A stretch of 64,000 bases of DNA from Lutraria lutraria (lineage: Eukaryota; Mollusca; Bivalvia; Venerida; Mactridae). A program made the position numbers and the translations under genes. Positions within the stretch are counted from its first letter, which is position 1, and each line of letters opens with the position of its first letter. This document shows, piece after piece, positions 12,101 to 24,800 of the stretch. The stretch spans positions 39,153,137-39,217,136 of the forward strand of contig OZ026833.1 in the NCBI GenBank assembly GCA_964023205.1, in the 5' to 3' direction. The notes under the pieces are model-generated. The model was not told the DNA's origin. It saw only the letters and a program-made list of their open reading frames with translations, and made no database searches.

Positions 12101-13595
12101 TGGAAGTTGGGAATAGGGAACAACAATATAATTATCTGACACCGAGAAATTGAGCCAAGTTTCTGTTAAGACAAGAACGGCATATGATTAAGCTTTGACT
12201 TCCAGGATGTCACTCTGAAATTTTACATGCATAATGTTGAGTCTGCTCTATAAAATCTGGGGATAGTCTGAAAGAGAAAAATTAGGCGAATCAGGACCAG
12301 GGTTAGGGTGCAAATCTCCGGAACTGATGAAGCGTAGACGGCACAAATACTGCAGCGTTTGTTTCTTGTTAGATAATGTGGTATGACCAACTACCTAGCT
12401 TTCATAAAAAATCCGTGGTTCACACGTGAACATCAATAGTTGGGAAAAATAGAGAAAAAAATAAATAATCACTGAGATGTCATTATAATTGTTAATATGT
12501 CGGTTGATAAGAGTTTAGATAGTACCTTGAAGGGAATTACGGTTTTCAAGTTAGTGCTTAATTGTGTACCGAAAATATTAAATTTTCATTTTGATCTCGA
12601 AAGCGTACATAAGACGAATTTACGTAAGAGACGAATTTAGACAAGTTGCATGTAATTATGAAGAGAACATTTTTGGGTCCTATTTTTTTTAAAGAAAAGA
12701 AAATGTACAAAGAAACACTAGGACTTCAATAAAGCAAAAATGAAGGTGTTGTTAAATGTTATCAACTTGTGATATGCACTCTAATATTACTAATTGTGAG
12801 ATCACAACACAACAAAGGTAATTACAAATTAGCTGGCAAATGTCTTTGTGTTAGTCACAATGCCGATCATTTAGTATGCAACGTTTATTTGGAGTACTGT
12901 ATAGTACACTTGATTTCGGGTAGTCATATGCGATGCTTAACAAAAATTCACAAACATGTGAGATACAATTATTTTGAAATGTAGTTTCCTCAAAAATATA
13001 TTTTTAGAGCTATGTCGTGTTCATGTTAAGTCAGATAAAATTGATTGGTAATATTAACTTGCTCCGCATAAATTGCAATAATGAAATAATGAAAGCCAAT
13101 TAAAAACAAAACAGGAAAGGAAAAAAAACGTTTACTTGGGATTCGGGCCCATTACATCTTGGCCGACAGGCTGCATGAGTAAAAAAGTTCGGCGTCCTTA
13201 CCAACTGAGCTACGCACTTAATCTCAATTAAAATGGACAACTGTTATTCATATATCGCGGAAATCACAGAAACGTTCAGAAATGCCACTCAACCGAAAAA
13301 ATTGACTTAGCTGATCTTTGATCGTGCATTCTGAGGTCGTGACCGGGCTGTACCCGTCAATTTGTAAAACTTACGCTAAATCATACATGCTCGACAACTA
13401 AGCAAGCGCGTACACATTTCAATAGTGATTTATATCTTTCTACAGATCCGGAAATTTATACATATTCGTTTGAAATAAATACATCGCTTACATTGTGTAT
13501 TCACGTATCCTCCACCCGACGCTTCTGTGAATTGTTCCCTCGAATGTTGCAAATCCCTTGTAAATATTAAACAAACATCTCGAGTTTTTATACAT
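9155..13595 (-). CDS. ACSF2-like acyl-CoA synthetase paralogue, exons 1-3 only
   Basis: Three exons match the first three of the complete gene at 15,892-30,270, with identical exon lengths and phases: 13,595-13,492 (104 nt), 10,494-10,320 (175 nt) and 9,283-9,155 (129 nt). Exon 1 encodes a basic, Arg-containing leader ([15 protein letters not shown]) typical of a mitochondrial targeting peptide. Exon 2 differs from its paralogue at 1 of 58 residues (L to W) and exon 3 at 3 of 43, while exon 1 differs at 15 of 34. All are open with good splice sites. Exon 4 is not found down to position 1; the transposon occupies that intron. I infer a second tandem gene continuing left of the window; a truncated pseudogene is the alternative. 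Confidence 0.8.
9654..9832. mobile_element. MITE with ATAGGCACTCGA ends
   Basis: Ends CATAGGCACTCGATTCC and GGATTCGAGTGCCTATG are inverted repeats, with GCTTGG directly repeated outside both ends as a likely target duplication. It lies in intron 2 of the partial ACSF2 paralogue. A second, 3'-divergent copy begins at about 13,914. Confidence 0.75.
10980..12320 (-). mobile_element. Degenerate non-LTR retrotransposon (LINE), endonuclease region
   Basis: Minus-strand translation at 12,142-11,843 gives an endonuclease/exonuclease/phosphatase-type segment with [12 protein letters not shown] and GVFYRPPDA, motifs of LINE apurinic endonucleases (CR1/Jockey/L2-like). Just upstream, VLTETWLNF continues the same domain after a stop codon, so it is decayed. 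An open frame at 11,393-10,998 may be the linker before the reverse transcriptase, which is absent. It is inserted in intron 1 of the partial ACSF2 paralogue and explains much of that intron's extra length compared with the other copy. Confidence 0.75.
13136..13222 (-). repeat. tRNA-derived SINE head
   Basis: On the minus strand, GCGTAGCTCAGTTGGTAAGG gives a pol III A box and GGGCCCGAATCCC a B box, but the middle does not form a normal anticodon arm. Probably a tRNA-derived SINE. Confidence 0.55.
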
Positions 13596-13913
13596 CCTTA
13601 GTGGTAAGTAAACGAAAATCTAGTAGATTATCACGTTCTTATTAACATACATATTCAGTTCAGGAAACTAAATACAAATGTATTGTAAACATTTTGAGAT
13701 GATCCCGTTCTCATAATACAAGATATATATCTCGTATCTACTCGGGTGTTCCCGGCACAGATAATACGTGTACGCCTCGTATATAAGTATAGAGTTACAA
13801 ATTTTGGTTATGTGGTTTTAGAATGGCTGTCTTTCGCGATCGATAAAATGGATGTCAGGTTCTCATAACCTGTTTTCTCTTCGTTTATATCGTTGGATTC
13901 CCAGGGTCAGCAC

Positions 13914-14110
13914 ATAGGCACTCAATTTCGTGATTTTTATACGTTTACAGACGTTATTTTTCAATTTCACTCATCAAACAACGCAAACCTGTCGAAAGAA
14001 AAATCTTCATTTCTTCCCTTATTGAGTGTATAAAATACTCCAAGGTAGTGAACTCGCCATCTTTTCGATTGACGGTAGTGACGAAAATAAGCGTGGGTCC
14101 CGGCTCTCCT
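13914..14110. repeat. Second copy of the ATAGGCACTCGA MITE, 3' end lost
   Basis: Matches 9,654-9,815 through CATAGGCACTC, CGTTATTTTTCAATT, ACTCATCAAACAA, TATTGAGTGTATAAA and CTCGCCATCT. The matching right terminus is not found. It lies just upstream (minus sense) of the partial ACSF2 paralogue. Confidence 0.65.
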
Positions 14111-14130
14111 TCTAATCTGCACGTGCTTTC

Positions 14131-15736
14131 CGGGAACCTTGCTTCCGTTGTAGTGTTCCCCAACTTTAAACGTTTTGACAGCTTTTACAAGGAAAGCCAA
14201 ATATTCCATTACATAATGACTAGTTGTCATACAGCTGGATGTTACTATATTCAAGTTAATTTTCCTATTTTGGACAAATGTTTGCTGTTAAATGAGCATT
14301 TCTGTTAAAGATTAGTAGGGATATATTTGAATTACAGAATTTAAATTGGATAGTATGAAGCATTGTTCTCATTACCAAGGTAATTGTTAAAATTGGTATT
14401 TAAATCACTTGAGCGAAGCTCATGGTGAGGTATTGACTACTACTTTGCCCGTCGTCCGTTCGTCCACAATTCTTCAAATGACTTCTCTGAAACGGCTGTG
14501 TCAATTTTGAAGAACATCCACAGGAAGTATCTTTGTGTGTTCCTTCACAAAAGTTGCTGAAGGAATAACATTCCATGCAGAACTTTTGTTTCGATAGCAG
14601 CCAAAAAGAAAAACTCAAAAAATCTTCTTGTCTTAAACCACGTGGTCTAAACCTTAGATAACCATCTAGAGGCCCTCTAACAAAGCTTGCTAAAATAATG
14701 TCCCTGTGATCTGTATTGGCCCCGTCCCATGGTTCACATATTTTATGTAGATTTAGGAAAATATAAAAATTCTCCTTGTATGTAAGCACAAGGTTTAGAG
14801 CTTAGATATTTTATTTGAAGGAACATCTAGAGACCATCTAACAAAGTTGCTAAAGTAATATATTGTGTTTGGTTGTAAATTATACAGTTAGTCTTGATAA
14901 ATGTTCGATCAGTATTAAGACTTTAATTATATAAAAATGTGTTTGAACAAAATGTTCTTTTATTTATTAATATACCTTTTCATATACATGTATATATGCT
15001 TTGTAGTTGCTCGAGCTGGTGCTTTGTCCTAGTAACATTAAAAGTTGACATTAAATACTTGTTATTGTATTTTTCTTTGCAATTGATTTATCTTGTCCAG
15101 TAAGCCTTCCACTTTATCTCAATGTAAGCATAGCACATGACATGGGTCTCTGTGATCCAGTGGTTATAGTCTCAGACTATAGTAATCATTAGACCCTCAT
15201 TGCTGAGTTCGAATCATGAACTGGACCAAATTTCTTATGTGAGAAGCTGTCCTAGCAAGATTAAGAAAATTAGTTGATCTACCCACATGTACATATGAGG
15301 ACTTTATCCACTGTTGATGCAGGAACAGTTGTATTATAACCTTGGCTGATGGTGCAACGTTAATCCTCAGTGAACAAAATAGGATAGTGCTGATCTGTTT
15401 CAAACTGAGAAAGTCCGTCTGATCAAATTACTGAAGGTATCAATTATTGATGTAAACCAAGTAGCACTGGTTACCAAGATTGTCAAACAGAACAGATATA
15501 GAGTTGATATATAAACTTGTTTTAAATACTTTAAAATGTTGTATAATTTGTGTTTTGTATACACCCATAGCAATCTAATACCAAAAAAAGAAAATATTGA
15601 TCAGTCAGTCTTATGTTGTAAAACAAGTCTAACGTCACAATAATGCAAACTTATATGTACAATAATGGTATAAGCTGTTCCTGTCATGGTCGTTTCCAGA
15701 CAGGAAGCACACTTCTTCCATCTAAACTACATGTAG
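14131..15736. other. Intergenic between the ACSF2-like genes, with a tRNA-like repeat
   Basis: No gene recognised. At 15,149-15,228 the plus strand reads GATCCAGTGGTTATAGTCTC ... GAGTTCGAATC, a tRNA-derived A box / B box pair without a good cloverleaf. Otherwise AT-rich sequence. This is the gap between the end of the complete gene and the 5' end of its downstream paralogue. Confidence 0.5.
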
Positions 15737-15742
15737 TTTATT
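15737..15742 (-). terminator. PolyA signal, ACSF2-like gene
   Basis: AATAAA on the minus strand, 150 bases beyond the stop codon at 15,892. Confidence 0.55.
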
Positions 15743-15891
15743 ATGAACGTAAAATGGAATGAAAATCAAGTTCCTGATTATTAATCTTGACTAAACTATT
15801 ACAGTGATGTCTGACAATTTGACAGTCAATGGTATTTCTAGTGTGACTCTCCACTCTTTCTAACCACTCAAACTCAATGACAGATTTATCA

Positions 15892-18800
15892 TCACGTGCC
15901 AGATATATTCCCTATGTCCAATGATTTGGTGGCTTGCTCACGAATCTTATACTTCTGAACTTTGCCTGTGACTGTCAATGGAAACTCAGACACAAATTCT
16001 ACATATTTCGGGACCTTGAATTTTGCAATCTAAAATTAACATAAAACTACATGTTTAAATCTATAAAAAAACAAAAAAACAACAACAACAACAATATGAT
16101 TGAATTTAAGAAAACATTTGCTACTGATCAAATTAAAAGATTCAACAATATGCCCAGAAGACGTTTGAAGCTCAAATGAATGAATGAATTGGAATCACAA
16201 CACAAGGCAACCGAATTAGATGTAGTTTTAAATGCTGCATATTCTTGGAAACTACTTGACTGATGATAATTCATGAAACAATTGTTTGGCCTTCAACTTT
16301 GAAACTTACAATAAGTCGTTCTCAAAGGTGACTGTTTTCACGTGAGATGCAGTGAGTATCCAACGTCAAAGCTATCAGTCAAATGCACGTACATCACAAT
16401 ATTGTTTAAAAAAAGCTCTAAACGGCGTCAAATAAATTCATACCCTATCTCTGCAGAATTGTCTGATTTCTTCTTCAGTGGATTTCTCGCCGTCCTTTAA
16501 TTCCACCCATGCACATATCTCTTCGCCTAGTCTTTTATCAGGCACACCAATGATCTATGTAAAAATACTTTTTGATGTGTACATATATACATATTTGCTA
16601 AGCCAGTCTCTGTTTGACTAACTCAGTTGCTAGAACACATTTTTTTCACATGTCTCTCAGTAATTACTTGAGATTACTTGTTCATCGACTCTGATTCAAA
16701 ACTGATGTGCGCATGCTGACCTACTTACAGATTAAGAAGGTACATCGTTGTGCTAATTGGTATTGGTGAAGAGAAGTATTTGCTGTACAACTGGTTTCTA
16801 GTATCGGCATTCTGTAGACATCTTTCTTTAATGTACACGATTCATTAAGACTGGTCAACAAAATGTTCAGTGTAAGTAATATAGCTTGTATATTTGTCCT
16901 ATTATTGAAAAATGGAACAAAATACCCTAGAACAAAATATACGCATAAATTATGGGGTTATCAAATACATGAATGATAAAATATCAATACCTGCACATCT
17001 TTAATTTTTGGATTTGTATACAGAACTTGTTCTATCTCCAATGGGTATATATTTTCTCCTCCTCGGATGATCATATCTTTTATACGACCAGAAATCTGAA
17101 CATAACCATCCTCATCCATTATAGCAGTGTCTCTATAATTTATATAGTCAAAATGTGTGTATGAGTGAAAATCCTCCATTAATAGTAGTGGTTATCTCTC
17201 TAGGTATGGTAGGCCTTTCGCCAGAAATTGTCTCCAGTGGAATCAAAGCACTACAAGAATGCATTTAATTTAACTTATTCTAACTGTGTGTGCGATATCC
17301 ACTAAGTACTGGAATAAATACGCCCAGTCCAGAAGAACAAAATGTATAGTCGTGTTTATCGTTACCGGTTCGACTTATCCCATTTTTACAACAATGCTTA
17401 CGTTTCGAACGGCAAAATTGAAATCACAAAATTAATATCTGGGGTCGAATCGAACGTCATACAACCACAAAAGGTGATCAGAAAAAAAATTAGAAAAGAA
17501 TAGTTAAAAAAAGAAAAGCGCTTATGGGCATAAATCAAAATAATGAAGACAATTTTTCTTTTCAAGATTTAAAGAATATTACACAACACAGGAATGTACT
17601 TTAATGTTCTGATGGTGTGTCTTGATGTTGTTAAAAATGTTGCAAAATTTCAGTTTGATTGTGTTACTCATTCAAAAGTTACATTAGAAAAACAGGCAAA
17701 AAATGTCCCGAGTGTAACACTTTTAGCGTGACATTTTTTCTTTACACATTTTTCAATCTTTTATATTTTGTTCAGTTTTTGGGTAAGTAATCAATTGTTG
17801 TTTTTAATTTCATTGTACATGTGTTATATTTAAAATTCAATGCATTTTGTTCAAATATTTCAATAATAAGTATTATTTAGAAATCACCTTTCAAGTGCAC
17901 ATGTAAAATATTTTGCTCAAGGAAAAAATGGAAATTCAAATTGATGATATTGCTGTAAGTAAACTAATGCTTGGACAGAAAATGCAGTTTAACATATTGA
18001 TAGGCATATTTGTCCATTTTGTTTAAAAAAAAGAAATGACCAAAAGAATCATTTGTTTTTTAAGTTAAACCATCTTGAATAAAGCTGATTGGAAATGTCC
18101 CGAGTGTAACATTTTGCATTTAGATAAGAATTTTTTTATCATTTTTTTAATTTGTTATGTTTTTTCTCTATTTCTCAAACAGAAGCGTACCCACAAGCCC
18201 ACAAAACTAAAACAAATTCCTGTAGTGCAATTCATTTTTTGTCTACATGGTTTTAAGTGTTGTCCCGAGTGTAAAGCTATATATTCATCATCTTAATTTT
18301 GATATGTAACTATAGAACAGTAGTCAATGTTAATTGTTTTCCACATTTATATCAAATAACTGACGTGAATAAATACTTTAAAGTCTGAAGCAGTGAAATG
18401 GAGCATGTTTAAAAAGTTTGAAAGTTCTTATAAAAATAGTTATATTCAGATATATATACCAAGTAGATTTGTTCAATATACTGAAGATAAAAAGTAATTT
18501 ATCTTTTATTTTGATGAAGAAACATTCTCAGATGAAAACAGTACAGAATTTATCGATTTATTTCATGATTTCTTAACATATTTTACATGTTATATTATTT
18601 ATATATAACAATTGAAAATGTTACACTCGGGACACAAACACATCTTCATGCAGTATTATACACAAATTCGGTTTGCTTTTACAGGAACTATACAAGTTAC
18701 AAAATGCCTAAATAAGTTGTAAAACTCCCATTTATAGAGGACTGAGAAGAAGCACACTCTGAGTAGAAAGACTTGAAATTGATATTTTTTTATTAAACAT

Positions 18801-21800
18801 TTTCTAGGATATACGAGGGTTGTCCTTTAAGTATGTAGACTTTTCTCATATCTGGGTTATTTTTTCAAAATTTTGAAATCTAATTTCAGTGACGCATATC
18901 TTCCTTGAGTTGTGTTGCAAATACATAGTTCATAATCAAAACATTTCAAAAATGTTTAGTATTGTTTTACTTAAAACAAACAAAGAAGAAATTGTGAGTC
19001 TTGACTGTTTTACTTAAAATAAACAAAGAAGAAATTGTGAGTCCCGAGTGTATTTTCCATATGTCTGTTTATATGACTTACCGGTAATTCATGTTTAAAA
19101 GATTTGTTCAACATAGTTTGAAATAGTTTGAATGTGTTGAGATATCATTTCTTTAATTTGATACTAGTAAGTGGCAAAATTAGTAAATATATGATAATGC
19201 AATATTAATTGTTACAAGTTGACAAATCTACAGTTTTAAATGTTTTCTAATTCCTCCCCTCCCTCCAACAACATTTTCAACCAACAACATATTAAACAGT
19301 ACAGATGTTTGTGTATCTTTTTATTATCTTAAAAAAACAAAGAATGAATTGCAACGCAATGATCATAGCACTTTCATATTTGTATGCTAAAAGACTAAAC
19401 AAATTTGTACGGTGTGTAACCTTTACTTAGTCTGTATATATATAAATTAATAATTCATGTTCAGCTGACTTACCAAATTGGAAATAGTTTTGATTTGTTA
19501 AAAAAAAAATTCTTATTTAATGAATTGCAAAATACATTTGACAGATGTTGTTATAAATCCATTTTATGATACTCCTTATCATAACAGTTTCGTATATTTA
19601 CATTACAGTTTTAGAACGTCCCCTGGTGTTGGTGTTTTCACCATTTAAAATTTTACTAAAACATTATCAAATAGATTATCTGTTTGTATTTTATAATAAA
19701 ATAATTGAACAAATTGTATTACAATGAAACAAATTGTATAACAATAGATTAACAATACTGTCATTATCATAAGACCATACACAAAGAATATCTGTCCCGA
19801 GTGTAACGGTAACAGAAGATGTATACTAGTTTTGGGGACATTGTTAAGTTACCCAAGAATAGTACCAATTAAGTGAAAATTCACATATATCTTTGAATAT
19901 ACCTGAAAATTGATAAAATTGAATTAGCTAATTTGTATCTGCAGCAGTAAATATTACATAAAAACTTTTTGAAGCGTATTTAAAAAAAAATGAAGTTCAA
20001 AACGCCATAAATATATATTTTTTGGAAAATTATGATTGTATGTATATTTGTTTTGTATTAAAAAGTTGTTTTCATGAAAGTCTGCTGAAAAAATCACAAA
20101 AATGTGTTATTATTTCCATAGTTTAATCCATAAGATTGTTTGAATTTTAAGGATTGCTATTGAAAATATAATATTTATTTGATTAAAATGTTGTAAATTT
20201 GAAGAAGACTTTAATCCTATACTTTAGCCATTGTCAATTTTTCACAATATAATATATTTCCAACCTACTTTTGGCAATATTATGAACACAAGTATCATTC
20301 TAAATTTGACCCCCCATGTCACGCTTTGTCTTCATTATTTTGATTTATGCCCTTATGTTTCCGTGCTCCCTGAACAAAAATATATACATGTATATACATA
20401 TGGTTTTACGTATAGATAATTTTTTTAAATAACGTATTATCTTTATCAATCATTAAAACTTTTGTTACATATCTGCTGTTTATTTATAGGTATATACAAT
20501 CAAATGGCACATCAAAATTGGCGAAGAGCATGATATTATAAAAATTATAACATGTACAAATGTTTTTAACCGTGAACGAATAAGCATTAATTGTATTACT
20601 GTTGTCCTGATAGATGACGAAGAATTTTTGTGTCATTTTGCTTAGCATCCTCAAAAGACATAATTTATGTTATGAACTGAAATTTCTTTTTCTTAATTTT
20701 AAAGTGCATACCCAGTTAAATACCATCTGTCAGGAAGAATTACCTCCCTTGATTTTTTGTCGTCTCCCCAATAACCTAACATTGTCGTATAACCCCGAGT
20801 GCAAAGTTCTCCTATTGTACCAACAGGAACAACCCTTCCATCTTCACCTATAATTTTAGCCTGAAATAAAGTTACATTCATTGACAATATATTTTGAAGT
20901 TCACCTACTCGATGCTGGTTGCCAAAACAGGTAATAATATGTTTTAAACAATACCGTGTTTACTATTAAGATGGCAAGTCTTCATAAACGTGTGTCAAAA
21001 AATGGCATCAGCAATTTGGTGTCACTGACCGTAACAACCAGTTTAGCGTGTTTCTAATACAATATATACATAATATATTTCATTTAAGATACATTGTTAT
21101 ATTATTGCTATAAGTGCTTGTAGGTTTGATCAAATAACCAAACACATGAATACATTTGACAGCTTACCTCAACGTGTGGATGAGCCCTGCCTACAGTGGT
21201 CACACGTTTCTCAATAGCATCATCTCTGTTACTTTGAAATGTAACTGGACTATTCTCGGTTGTACCATAACATACCTGCGAGAAAATGTTTCAATGAAAA
21301 CAAATTGCAAAAGGGTACACAACATTATATAAATATCACATATTCGAGGGCTGATGGTTTTTACGACGCCCTCTCGGAAATGTGATATTTATTTTATTAT
21401 AGGCCTACCGAACGTTTCATAAAAAATTTAAAAAGAAAAATATGAAAATCGTTTGGTATGGTCTCCCGAAAACACGAACTTGTAAACGCACACATAGCTG
21501 TGTAAAAATATGGATATGCACACTTTCGCTAATATGTCTTAAATGTAAAAAAGTAATATTGAAAAATTATAAACTTTTGCTCATTTGACTGAAGCTAATC
21601 CCAAAATGGACCAAATTGTTTCGTTCCAACCACGCCAAAGAGTTGGGACCAATGATAGTAAACAGACAACATCCTCTAGAACTATATCGTATCTTAATAG
21701 TCTATTTAAATTTACAATTCATTATATCCTCAATTATTCACGATTCTGCAGCCACAATCGTTTGACTGGAATTTTAAACGACTTGGTTCATACCGTGACT

Positions 21801-24800
21801 TCGTCCATGTGCATCTTTGCGATGACTTGTCTCATAGTTTCAACAGGACATGGGGACCCTGCCATGACACCAGTGTATAAACTTGAAAGATTAAACTTGT
21901 GAAACTCTGGGTGATTCAACATATCTATAAACATTGTGGGTACACCATACAGAGCCGTGCATCTAAAGTAAAGAAAATGAGAACACTTGACAATGTCAAA
22001 CTAGCATTGCTGCAGATTGTTCCATGATGGTACTCCTGCGGGGAGGTTACGCTGAATATTTATTTTTGAAAGTTTCTTTCCTTATGGATCTTTTTCTTGT
22101 TTGTATGCCATTAGATAAAATATTTATATTAGCATTCCTCATAATTATGCGGATAAGGTTGTAAAGAATAACTGGCATTCAAATAACATTTTATAGTGAC
22201 GAAAAAGGGAAACATTAACATCGAAATGGATTGAATAATCATAATACAAGACCAGTGTATTCTTATGAGAACATTTTAGAATATAAAAAGTAGAACAAAA
22301 TCTTAAATAGAATCACTAACTTTTCCAATTCTACTGCGCGTAAGGCAGCCCCAGGATCGAATCCAGGTCCAGGGAAGACACATGTAGCACCATGATTAGG
22401 GATCTGTAGACAACCAATTACCATACCAAAACAGTGGTACAACGGTACAGGCACACATATACGAGCAGGCTGAAGGGATTTAAATGGGTAAACTGAATGT
22501 TTCCTATTTGACATACTTTGTACATCTACTATTTGTGTGTGATTTTATGTCAGAAATTTAACAGTATTATATTAAGCGCAAACGTATGTATAAACAAAAT
22601 TACGAAATCATTGTGCAACATGTTATCAATATCAACACTGAATCATTATACTTGTGACTCGTAAAAAATATGACACAAAAAATTACTCGGGTTATTGTTT
22701 TTTTTGTGTGTGCGGGTGTAAGTGGGTATAAGTATGGCTGTGGAAGATTTGAAATGAAAGAAAAACTGACAAATCATTGTTTACATATATTAAGGTTTCA
22801 ATCAACTTCACTCATAACAACTCTGCTGTTTTTTTCAGAGTGTCAAAAACACAACATCTAGGACATCTTTTGAGACAGTATAATTTATGAAAAAAGTCAT
22901 TGTATCTAATTTTCTACTCACCCTATTGTGATAGTCAAGTTTAATACCAATGAAGAAACTGTTGTTCACTATGTTGTGATGTGAAAGTGTTGCTCCTTTG
23001 GGAAAGCCGGTAGTTCCCTACACAGAAAACATATGCGTATATAATTTTGCTTCAGATAACAACAGTCGTGACACTTTTAATACTAGATACATTGTTTATT
23101 GAAAAACAACAATGAATTTCAATGACCTTTGGAATGTGTCACACTGTTCAGCTGAGACCAAAACATAGTTGATCTCTGTACATACATGTATTCATTTTGT
23201 GATCAGTTAAATTTCAATTTCATGACGAAGAACAGAGATGCACAAGAGTACATGCATATGCAACACTCGTAAACATTTTTCTGAACAAATCATAAACAAT
23301 AGCAGCAACGTCAGCACTTAATACTAAGTTATGAACATCAAATTTATACCGACGAGTATGTAATTTCATTATTCTCTATTAAATTTCTATTTCATTAAAT
23401 ATCTATATATATTGATAGAGCGATATGTATTTTCAGAAAGGCACTATAAATATCGTAAAATGACCGTCTTAGCGTTTGGTTCACCTTAACTCTCAAATCG
23501 TTAAGTCTTACATGTACTTACTGATGTAAACTGGATATTTATCGGTTCGTCAAATTGCAAGGTATCTTGTAGATCTACTATTTGTCTCTTAGAAGCATCA
23601 CTTCCAGCTTCCATAAGGTCTGAAAACTTCAGTGTCCCTCTGTAAAAATGAGATATGGTACATAACTCCAGTAGTTGTATGTAAAGTTTAAACTAATAAT
23701 TTTTAGATTGTAAATTCATCGAGTTCAAACATTAACCTGCATGCAACTACTAACATTGGAAAGAAACAATTTAAATAAGATTCGAACTGCATGATGAACA
23801 GATAAAGACGTTTGAACACAACATGTCCAACCAACATTTAGTATGACCTATAATAAGAATACTTAAAACTAATATTTTCTAACTAATATTTCTATAGAAG
23901 GAACTATGGTCTTATGATATTGGCAAGAAGCTAGATAAAAAAACAATGATAATGAGCAACTGTGCGTGCATTTACTTCTTTTAGCTTTACGGAACAAAAA
24001 AGTGTTTCTTATTAATAGCCGGTGAGATTTAAGATATGTTCCAAACTAACGATGACTTGCATTTACAATATGACTTTCCTCAGCTACCAATCAGTAAGGA
24101 AGATGAATATATCGCAAACAACGAGTAATAATTCCGGTTGATGAATATTGACCTGATTCTATTTTTAGATTCGGAAATTCCGAAATTTCCATCTAATATC
24201 GTGTTAACCATTAAATATGATATTTATGTAATACGTACAGTTAGTCAGCTTTAGCTTTTTGCTGTAGAAAAATATACGCAAAATATTTAATTGTAGATAT
24301 TATCCCAAGATAATTATTACCGACGAAACACACCCTTTTTCGTCTTAAATTTCTCATTTCACTGTGATTTTTGCTTTTGTAAACTTGAAATATATAGAGC
24401 GCGTGACGTCAATTTACTACGTGTATGACTGCGGGAAAAATGATATTGAAAAAAATACGATTGTAGTTTCGGAAACATTTTTTCTTGCTATCAAGTATGC
24501 TCGGGAGGAAAACACACCGGATTCCTCTGTTATAGAACAAACAGAAATTATTAAGACCAATACATTTATAAGCTTATGGGACTTTAAACTCAATCAAAAT
24601 GTGTTTATTTATAGATCATATAATAAATGCTATTGAATAATTGATAACAACACTTACGGATACTCCTTCTCTCCAATCATAACCACGTGTTCCAAATCAG
24701 GAAGTCTAAAATCAACAAATAAAGAATGCATAAGAGCTAGGGCTATATTAGTCGTCATAAACGTATTGAAGTACTTATACATAGACCATGTACATGTACC

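Noticed and set aside
24364..24636. 90-codon open frame in ACSF2 intron 6
   Set aside because: No recognised motif; AT-rich intron sequence on the opposite strand to the host gene.
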